A stretch of 64,000 nucleotides of DNA from Halosimplex litoreum (GTDB lineage Archaea > Halobacteriota > Halobacteria > Halobacteriales > Haloarculaceae). Numbering within the stretch: position 1 is the first letter of the stretch; the number at the start of each line of letters is the position of its first letter. Both the position numbers and the translations under genes were made by a program. This document shows, piece by piece, positions 58,463 to 64,000 of the stretch. The DNA lies in NCBI RefSeq assembly GCF_016065055.1, contig NZ_CP065856.1:1301836-1365835 (forward strand). Reading direction: 5' to 3'. Under the pieces are notes generated by a model. That model was not told where the DNA came from and ran no database searches. It worked only from the letters and a program-made list of their open reading frames with translations.

Positions 58463-59377
58463 CTACTCCTCGCGCCGCGGCACCTCGTGACGCCCGAACC
58501 CGTAGCGAAGCCGGTTGGCCAGCCGCCGCGAGAACCGCCCCGGCCCCTCGCTGCCGGACGACCGCGAGTCGAAGCGCTCTGCCAGCGCCTGGTAGATCAG
58601 GGGGACGGGAACCTCCTGTTCGAGGGCCTCCTGGACGGTCCAGGTGCCCGTCGAGCCGCCCTCGATGCGGTCGGCGACGGTGCCCAGATCGGTGCCCTCC
58701 TCGGCGAAGGCCTCCTCGCAGAGTTCCAGCAGCCACGAGCGGATGACGGCGCCGTTGTTCCACGTGCGCGCGACGGATTCGAGATCGAGGTCGTAGCGGC
58801 CGTTCGCCAGCAGCTCGAACCCCTCGCCGTAGGTCTGCATCAAGGCGTACTCGACGCCGTTGTGGACCATCTTCACGTAGTGGCCCGACCCCGCCGGGCC
58901 CATCCGGTCGTGCCCGTCGGAGCCGGTCGCGACGGCGTCGAAGACGGGGGTGAGTTCCTCGTAGGCCCACTCCGGGCCGCCGACCATCAGCGAGAAGCCC
59001 AGCTCGGCGCCCGCGGGGCCGCCCGAGGTCCCACAGTCGAGGTAGGCGGCCGTCGTCGACTCGGCGCGGCGGACCGAGTCCTCGAAATAGGAGTTGCCGC
59101 CGTCGACGACGACGTCGTCGGCGTCGAGGTGCGGTTCCAGGTCGTCGAGCGCGGCGTCGACGGCGCCGCCGGCGGGGACCATCAGCCAGATGCGCTTGTC
59201 GTCGCCGAGTCGCTCGGCGAGGTCGACCACACTGTCGGCGGGGGTCGCGCCCGCGTCGGCGGCCGTCGCGACGGCCTCCTCGTCGAGGTCGAAGGCCACC
59301 ACGTCGTGGCCCGCTTCGAGCACGCGGTCGACGACGATCTGTCCCATCCGTCCGAGTCCGACGACGCCCAGTTGCAT
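58463..59377 (-). CDS. gnd: 6-phosphogluconate dehydrogenase, decarboxylating
   Basis: The protein has 304 residues, the short GndA/YqeC-type form. The Rossmann motif MQLGVVGLGRMGQIVVDRVLEAG and VVAFDLDEEAVATA are at the N-terminus; the Asp after the second strand suggests NAD preference. VVDGGNSYFEDSVRRAE, DCGTSGGPAGAELGFSLMVGG (substrate-binding), GSGHYVKMVHNGVEYALMQ (catalytic Lys/His/Asn) and IEGGSTGTWT follow. It converts 6-phosphogluconate to ribulose 5-phosphate with CO2 release, in the oxidative pentose phosphate route used by haloarchaea to make pentoses. Confidence 0.95.
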   Translation of the reverse strand: MQLGVVGLGRMGQIVVDRVLEAGHDVVAFDLDEEAVATAADAGATPADSVVDLAERLGDDKRIWLMVPAGGAVDAALDDLEPHLDADDVVVDGGNSYFEDSVRRAESTTAAYLDCGTSGGPAGAELGFSLMVGGPEWAYEELTPVFDAVATGSDGHDRMGPAGSGHYVKMVHNGVEYALMQTYGEGFELLANGRYDLDLESVARTWNNGAVIRSWLLELCEEAFAEEGTDLGTVADRIEGGSTGTWTVQEALEQEVPVPLIYQALAERFDSRSSGSEGPGRFSRRLANRLRYGFGRHEVPRREE

Positions 59378-59540
59378 ACGCCGAGTCTCGCCGGGCGCGC
59401 AAGTAGGGGTTGTGGTTTCGCGGTTCGCCCGGGCCGAACCGTGTCGGGTGCACCACCGGACCGACCGTCACGTACCCGGCGCGTGACCGGTACGTACCGC
59501 GCGACAACACTCTTGACGATAGCCACCGTATCACATAGTG

Positions 59541-59889
59541 CGGACGCGGCGAGGACAGATCGGACGAGCCGAGTGGGTGCGCCCGACAGGACGGGCTCGC
59601 TCGGGTTGGAGGCAAAATCGAATGGCCCGTAAGAGGGCGACGAGATGAACGCCTCGAAGGAGGACCGAAGCGCGCCAGGACCGGTCCGGCCGGCCGGATC
59701 GGTGCGAAGGCCAACTACCGGACGCCGGGTGACCGGCGCTCGGGAAGCCGGCCGCTGGCAACCGCTGGTGTGAGTCCAGCTAAAGCCCGGAAGGGCGACG
59801 CCGGGGAACCGGCTACAGCCGGAGAACGCCGGAAGAGCCGTACGGTGCGCGGAAAACGTCTCCCGTCCGAGTCCAGATCGTGGCGTCCG
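59541..59889 (+). ncRNA. Candidate structured RNA, unidentified class
   Basis: The 695-bp gap between gnd and the ABC ATPase gene holds no credible frame but is packed with hairpins: GCCC/GGGC at 59,625-59,638; CGAG/CTCG at 59,641-59,656; GGTCCGG/CCGGATC at 59,683-59,700; CGCCGG with a GTGA tetraloop at 59,723-59,738; CTGG/CCAG at 59,765-59,779; GCCC with a GGAA tetraloop at 59,785-59,796; GCCGG with a GGAA tetraloop at 59,800-59,813. The ends pair: CGGACGC (59,541) with GCGTCCG (59,883), and CGGACG (59,561) with CGTCCG (59,864), with 13 nt between on both sides. Purine-rich joints such as GTAAGAGG and GACGAGATGAAC look like tertiary contacts. Strand was chosen because the GNRA loops read properly on plus. 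Confidence 0.5.
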
Positions 59890-60072
59890 GCCGATTTCTT
59901 CACGCTCCCGAGCCGAAGGCGCGTCGCGACGATTCGATACACCGGCATACGCTTGACAGCGTCAGACGCCATCGGCTCGGTGGACTCGCGGAGAGGCGCG
60001 ACGGGGCAGGGGGAAACCGGACGAGAGCGGCCAGAAGTGACGACGAGAGCGGCCAGAAGTGGCGAATCGCGG

Positions 60073-61020
60073 TCAGTCGTCGCAGTCGTCACTACCGTCG
60101 CCGTCGTGGATGGGACGCAGCGGCGTGATCTGCGGGCCGCGGTCGGTCGGGACGACCTCGGCTTCGATCTCGAACACGTCGGCGAGCAACTGCTCGGTGA
60201 CGACCTCCTCGGGCGAACCCCGGCCATGAACGGCGCCGTCCTGCAGGGCGACGACGCGGTCGGCCAGCCGGGCGGCCTGCTGGAGGTCGTGGAGGACGAC
60301 GACGACGGTCTTGTCGCTCTCGGCCCGCAGCGTCTCGACGATCTCCATCACCTCCAGCTGGTGGTGCATGTCGAGGAACGTGGTCGGCTCGTCGAGCAGG
60401 AGCACGTCCGTCTGCTGGGCGAGGACCATCGCGATCCAGACCAACTGTTTCTGGCCGCCCGAGAGGCTGCCGACGTCGCGGTCGCGGAGGTGGTCGACGC
60501 CGGCCAGGTCGATGGCGCGGTCGATGGCCGCGCGGTCCTCCTCGGTGAGGCCGTCGAAGAACCCGCGATGGGGGTACCGACCGTGTTCGACGAGCTTCCG
60601 GACGGTGATGCTGTCGGGCGCGACGTTCTCCTGGGAGAGCAGACCCAGCCGGCGGGCCAGGTCCTTGGCGTCCATGTCGGCGACCTCGCTGCCGTCGATG
60701 CGGACGGCGCCGGCCTCCGGGGCGAGCTGGTCGGCCATCGCCTTCAGGAGAGTGCTCTTCCCACTGCCGTTGGGGCCGACCAGCGCCGTGACCTCGCCGG
60801 GCGCGGCGACGAGCGACTCGCCGTCGACGACGGGTTCCTCGCTGGTGGGGTAGCCGACGACCACGTCCTCGGCTTCGAAGGGCGTCCCGCCGGCGTCGGC
60901 GTCACCGCCGGCGGCGATGGCGGGCGCCGAGAGCGCCGACCGGGCGTCGGGGCTCTCGTCGCAATCGGTGTGGTCGTCGTCGCGGTGCGGCGGGGTCGGG
61001 GTGGTGTCGCTCTGGCTCAT
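60073..61020 (-). CDS. ABC transporter ATPase of iron-siderophore/cobalamin uptake (FecE/BtuD-like)
   Basis: The protein has 315 residues from the ATG at 61020, overlapping the permease stop codon by four bases. A 50-residue acidic extension precedes the ATPase fold. Walker A is LVGPNGSGKST, Q-loop GLLSQENVAP, signature LSGGQKQLVW, Walker B DVLLLDEPTTFLD, switch His VVVVLHDLQQAARLADR. The sequence fits the ATPases of the FecCDE/BtuCD type. It energises uptake of ferric siderophore or a corrinoid. It is the last gene of the operon: binding protein, flavoprotein, permease, ATPase. Confidence 0.94.
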   Translation of the reverse strand: MSQSDTTPTPPHRDDDHTDCDESPDARSALSAPAIAAGGDADAGGTPFEAEDVVVGYPTSEEPVVDGESLVAAPGEVTALVGPNGSGKSTLLKAMADQLAPEAGAVRIDGSEVADMDAKDLARRLGLLSQENVAPDSITVRKLVEHGRYPHRGFFDGLTEEDRAAIDRAIDLAGVDHLRDRDVGSLSGGQKQLVWIAMVLAQQTDVLLLDEPTTFLDMHHQLEVMEIVETLRAESDKTVVVVLHDLQQAARLADRVVALQDGAVHGRGSPEEVVTEQLLADVFEIEAEVVPTDRGPQITPLRPIHDGDGSDDCDD

Positions 61021-62180
61021 ATCTGTCCGAGTTGCTCCTGTTTGCGCATCAGGTAGAGGAAGTACGGGCCGCCCACGAGGCCGGTGACGATACCGACGGG
61101 GAGCTGGCCGCTCCCGCCCGCGAGGACGGGGATGGCCAGGCGCGCGCCCACGTCGGCGGCCACGAGCAGTGCCGGCCCGGCGAAGACGCAGCCGACGACG
61201 AGCCGGCGGTAATCGCTGCCGACGACGTTGCGGACCACGTGGGGGACGATGAGGCCGACGAAGCCGACGATGCCGGCGACGGCGATGGAGGCGGCGGCGG
61301 CGAGGACGCCGACCGCAGAGAGGGCGAAGCGCATCCGCTCGACGTTCATCCCGAGCGAGGAGGCGGTGCGTTCGCCCAGCAGCAGGACGTTCAGCTGGCG
61401 GGCGCCGACGAGCGCGAGGCCGACGGCGACGAGCGACCACGGGAGCGCGGTGCGGACCTGCTCCCAGTCGACGCCGGTCAGCGAGCCGGTGGTCCAGGCG
61501 ATGGCCGACTGGACCACGCCGATGCTGTCGGCGAAGAAGAACAGTCCGGTCTGGAGGCTCTGGAAGACGGTCCCGACGATGACGCCCGCCAACACCAGCC
61601 GGACGGGCGAAGTCCCTCCCTTCCAGGCGATGACGTAGACGATGACGAACGCGGCCATCCCGCCGGCGGCGGCGATGATCGGCAGCGCCGCCGCGAGCAC
61701 TGGGAAGACGACGAGCGTCAGGAGGATGAGCAGGCCAGCGCCCGAGGAGACACCCAGCACGAACGGGCTCGCGAGTTCGTTGCGAGTCACGGCCTGGAAG
61801 ATGGCGCCCGAGACGGCGAGGTTCGCGCCGACGAGTCCGGCGACGAACACGCGGGGCAGCCGGATCGTCCAGACGATGAGCGTCGGCGTCGCGAGGTCGG
61901 GCAGTTCGCCGCCGAAGCCCGTGACCGTTCGCATCAATCCCTCGCCGAGCAGGAAGTTCAGCACCCAGCGGTGGTCGAGCAGGACGGCGGGGTCGACGAC
62001 CGACCCCCACGCCCGGGCGACCGACATCGAGTACGTACCGAAGCTCACCTGGACGAGCCCGGCGACCACCGTGACCGCCAGACTCGCCAGGCACAGCCCC
62101 AGCAGCGACCGGTCGACCCAGTCGAAGCGGGCGCTCTCGGCCGCCTCCGACTCGCCCCCCGGCGCGACGTTCTCCGCCAT
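61017..62180 (-). CDS. FecCD-family permease for iron-siderophore/cobalamin uptake
   Basis: The protein has 387 residues with about ten hydrophobic helices, typical for FecCD/BtuC. Conserved parts are IRLPRVFVAGLVGANLAVSGAIFQAVTRN, ELASPFVLGVSSGAGL, GSLTGVDWEQV, LLGERTASSLGMNVERMR and IVGFVGLIVPHVVRNVVGSDYR. It forms the membrane channel with the ATPase encoded next (four-base overlap). A DtxR/IdeR-type inverted repeat lies 9-24 bp upstream of the start, so the permease and ATPase genes may have their own iron-controlled promoter. Confidence 0.95.
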   Translation of the reverse strand: MAENVAPGGESEAAESARFDWVDRSLLGLCLASLAVTVVAGLVQVSFGTYSMSVARAWGSVVDPAVLLDHRWVLNFLLGEGLMRTVTGFGGELPDLATPTLIVWTIRLPRVFVAGLVGANLAVSGAIFQAVTRNELASPFVLGVSSGAGLLILLTLVVFPVLAAALPIIAAAGGMAAFVIVYVIAWKGGTSPVRLVLAGVIVGTVFQSLQTGLFFFADSIGVVQSAIAWTTGSLTGVDWEQVRTALPWSLVAVGLALVGARQLNVLLLGERTASSLGMNVERMRFALSAVGVLAAAASIAVAGIVGFVGLIVPHVVRNVVGSDYRRLVVGCVFAGPALLVAADVGARLAIPVLAGGSGQLPVGIVTGLVGGPYFLYLMRKQEQLGQI

Positions 62181-62188
62181 TCGATCGT

Positions 62189-62204
62189 TTTAGGTATGCC
62201 TAAA
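62189..62204. promoter_or_regulatory. Iron-box inverted repeat (DtxR/IdeR/Idr type)
   Basis: TTTAGG, TATG, CCTAAA is a perfect 6-bp dyad with a 4-bp centre, close to the TTAGGTTAGCCTAA core bound by DtxR/IdeR/SirR iron repressors. It fills most of the 31-bp gap between the flavoprotein stop codon (62212) and the permease start (62180). Iron-dependent repression of the transporter is the natural reading. Confidence 0.75.
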
Positions 62205-62211
62205 CAGTGGT

Positions 62212-63282
62212 TTAGTGGTTGCGGTTCGCCGAGGCGCCCTCCGAGCGGCCGCCGCCGTCGGGCGCATCCCCGGCGGGTGCGTCGCCGGCGGGAACGTCGT
62301 CGGGCGCGTCGCCGTCGGGGTCGTTGGCAGCGGTCCGTCCGGCCTCGATCTCGGCGGCGCGTTCGAGGACCGCGTCGTCGTCGAGGTGTTCGAGGAGTCG
62401 CTGGTGGCCGCGGTCGGTCAGATCGGCGACTTCGTCGGCGCTCCGGCGGGTGTCGAAGGCGTCGTCGATGTACTCCTCGCGGAGGTCGTCGAGGGTCGCG
62501 TCGTCGGCGTCGTGGTCCTCGGGGACGCGCTCGTCGAACCACTCGCGCCAGCGTTCGCGGTCGCCCCACTCGCCCTCGAACTCGCTGTCGGGGCGGAGCC
62601 AGTCGTAGTGGCGGGCGAGATCGACGGGGTAGCCCCGCTCGACCCGGCGGTCTTCGAGCAGCGTCCGGGCGACGTGGGCGCCCCGGCCGGCCGCGACGAC
62701 GGCCTGTACGTCCCGCTGCCCGGCGGGCGAAGCGACGTAGAGCCCGTCGACGGGCGTTCGGCCGTCCGCGTCGGCGTAGTCGGGGTCGACGTGTTCGTGG
62801 GTCTCGCCGTCGTGCTCGTGGGCCTCGAACATCGCGTCACCGGTCAGCGGGCGACAGTACTCGCCGGTGTAGCGCGTCGCGGCGATCACCCGGTCGGCGA
62901 CGACGCGACGGCCGTCCTGGGTCTCGACGGCCAGCGGCGCGTCCGCTGGGTCGGCGCTCTCGTCGTCGGTCGGGTCGGCGTCGCCCGCCCGCTCGACGGA
63001 TTGGACGAGGTCGTCGACGAGCCGGCAGCCGGTCTCGCGGGCGTGGTCGCGGAGCAGTGCCTGGAACGTCTCGACGTCGATGCCGGCGGGGAAGCCGGGG
63101 TAGTTGCCGAGGAACGCACAGCGGTCGAGCGACGCGGTCCCGCGGTCGAAGACGACGGTGTCGAGCCCGGAGCGAGCGAGGAAGACGCCGGCCGCCGCAC
63201 CCGCGGGGCCGCAGCCGACGACGACGGCGTCGGCGGACTCGAACGCAGATTCGGGTTCGCCACCCTCGCTCGCGTCGCTCAT
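62212..63282 (-). CDS. FAD-dependent oxidoreductase in the iron uptake operon
   Basis: The protein has 356 residues. The dinucleotide-binding motif VVVGCGPAGAAAGVFLARSG is near the N-terminus, with VVFDRG ending the second strand, then FLGNYPGFPAGIDVETFQALL, like thioredoxin reductase-type flavoproteins. No CxxC redox pair follows, so it is not a thioredoxin reductase. GLYVASPAGQRDVQAVVAAGRGAHVARTLL is the second FAD-binding region. It sits between the genes for the binding protein and permease (stop and start adjacent), suggesting reductive release of iron from a siderophore or processing of the imported compound. Confidence 0.85.
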   Translation of the reverse strand: MSDASEGGEPESAFESADAVVVGCGPAGAAAGVFLARSGLDTVVFDRGTASLDRCAFLGNYPGFPAGIDVETFQALLRDHARETGCRLVDDLVQSVERAGDADPTDDESADPADAPLAVETQDGRRVVADRVIAATRYTGEYCRPLTGDAMFEAHEHDGETHEHVDPDYADADGRTPVDGLYVASPAGQRDVQAVVAAGRGAHVARTLLEDRRVERGYPVDLARHYDWLRPDSEFEGEWGDRERWREWFDERVPEDHDADDATLDDLREEYIDDAFDTRRSADEVADLTDRGHQRLLEHLDDDAVLERAAEIEAGRTAANDPDGDAPDDVPAGDAPAGDAPDGGGRSEGASANRNH

Positions 63283-64000
63283 CTACAGGTCACCCGCGAC
63301 GATCGCCGCGACGCGCTCGCGGTCGAACAGCTCTGCGTCGGCGCCGTACAGTTGGTTCGCGGTCCGCTCGGTCAGCACCATGCTCGTGATCGGGCCCTGG
63401 TAGAGGCCCCCGGCGCGGTAGACGTCGCCGTTCCGGACGGCGGTGAGGGTGCCGGCGGTCTGGTGGTCTTCGAGGAACGAGACGACCGTGTTCTGGAACT
63501 CGTCGGCGGACATGGCCTCGTAGCCCCGCAGCATCATCACCTCGGGGTCGACCTTCAGCAGCGTCTCCAGGTCGATGGCCGCCCGCGAGCCGTGGAAGTC
63601 CTTGATGTCCGTGCTCGCGAGCGCGTCGCGCACGCGGAGGTCGGTGAGGTGCTTGAAGCCGGTCCCCTCGCCGACGACGTAGGGGTAGTACTCCTCGGGC
63701 TCGTTGCCGACGCCCCAGAGGACGGCGACTTCCGGTCGGTCGCCCTGGTTCGGGACGACGGGCGCGAGGTTCGACTGGAACTCGTCGTGGACGGCCTCGA
63801 ACGCCTCGTAGCGGTCGGTGCGGTCGAACACCTGCGCGAGCTTCTCGAAGCCCTCCATGAGGGTGTAGTAGCGGTAGTCCGAATGCCAGGGGTAGTGCTG
63901 TGCGTAGATGCAGTTGCCGAAGATGGGCCCGATCTCCGAGACGATCTCGTCGACGTCCGACTGCTCCCACCCTTTGAAGCGGTTCATCAGGAAGTTCGGG
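63283..64000 (-). CDS. ABC transporter substrate-binding protein, C-terminal part (runs off window)
   Basis: This is the last 238 or so residues of a periplasmic-binding-protein-like fold of the iron-siderophore/cobalamin class; the frame is open to the window edge (NFLMNRFKGWEQSDVDEI). Visible are FEKLAQVFDRTDRYEAFEAVHDEFQ (the long inter-lobe helix), VLWGVGNEPEEYYPYVVGEGTG, LETLLKVDPEVMMLRGYE and GDVYRAGGLYQGPITSMVLTER. Its stop codon abuts the start of the flavoprotein gene. It would capture the ferric siderophore outside the cell and deliver it to the FecCD permease. The N-terminus with signal is outside the window. Confidence 0.9.
   Translation of the reverse strand, partial: PNFLMNRFKGWEQSDVDEIVSEIGPIFGNCIYAQHYPWHSDYRYYTLMEGFEKLAQVFDRTDRYEAFEAVHDEFQSNLAPVVPNQGDRPEVAVLWGVGNEPEEYYPYVVGEGTGFKHLTDLRVRDALASTDIKDFHGSRAAIDLETLLKVDPEVMMLRGYEAMSADEFQNTVVSFLEDHQTAGTLTAVRNGDVYRAGGLYQGPITSMVLTERTANQLYGADAELFDRERVAAIVAGDL

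Noticed and set aside
57753-59714. A 653-residue frame ending in the ferredoxin
   Set aside because: The upstream part overlaps gnd on the same strand in another frame; the ferredoxin starts at 58334 with a membrane helix.
59541-59889. Assignment of the structured region as archaeal SRP (7S) RNA or RNase P RNA
   Set aside because: The terminal helix is SRP-like, but the SRP motif (GGAAGGGAGCAGC type) is missing; the RNase P core motifs (GAGGAAAGTCC type and CAGAA...GGCTTA) are not seen.

Overview
The window is a piece of a halophilic archaeon genome (class Halobacteria). The evidence is very high GC in most genes, strongly acidic predicted proteins, many twin-arginine signal peptides (RRxFL/RRxxLK), an archaeal ribosomal protein L15e, phytoene synthase, HTH_10 and TrmB-type regulators, and AT-rich archaeal promoters in the few low-GC spacers. 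A Haloarcula/Halosimplex/Halomicrobium-like relative is a reasonable guess, but the sequence alone does not settle the genus.

Region 1 (1-21,911) is a plant-polysaccharide degradation locus, all on the minus strand. A TrmB-type sugar-sensing regulator (20,841-21,911) is followed by a run of closely spaced genes for Tat-exported enzymes: GH5, GH5, two decayed remnants, GH12, GH5+CBM6, GH10, GH10, GH5, one unrecognised secreted protein, and the first 75 residues of another Tat protein. Almost all carry the same roughly 130-residue accessory domain, joined by Thr/Pro/Asp linkers or fibronectin-III repeats. Near-identical DNA blocks are shared between neighbours, so the locus grew by duplication and gene conversion. 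A perfect inverted repeat lies between the promoter and start codon of the first enzyme gene. A GH3 beta-glucosidase without a signal peptide (52,143-54,413) could finish the degradation inside the cell.

Region 2 (22,146-32,335) is mostly chromosomal housekeeping: L15e, phytoene synthase, a small membrane protein, a membrane-anchored serine hydrolase, an RNB-domain RNase, a zinc-ribbon protein, a DUF2267 protein, an MFS exporter and a putative PD-(D/E)xK nuclease. It also holds a 20-bp tandem repeat array and a cluster of hairpins that share an 11-nt loop.

Region 3 (about 32,560-38,100) is a low-GC island. Two divergent gene pairs encode four small phosphohydrolases (histidine phosphatase / NUDIX, then HAD / MESH1-like HD). 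A related 66-67 bp repeat lies in both divergent spacers, and a DDE transposase follows.

Region 4 (38,434-56,421) holds two overlapping ABC exporter genes, a cupin-MFS-SDR-HTH_10 operon, a P-type cation ATPase, a flavin-fold protein, a VIT1-like/DUF211 pair, a UspA protein, an LPG-synthase-TM-like protein, GH3, an isochorismatase-family hydrolase overlapping a YqcI/YcgG-family protein, and a MOSC protein.

Region 5 (56,500-64,000) holds a TumE-like toxin/antitoxin pair whose toxin lacks a recognisable start codon, tRNA-Arg(CCG) with a duplicated 3' end, a membrane-anchored 2Fe-2S ferredoxin, 6-phosphogluconate dehydrogenase, a highly structured RNA candidate, and an iron/siderophore uptake operon with a DtxR/IdeR-type iron box. 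The operon's substrate-binding protein runs off the window edge.
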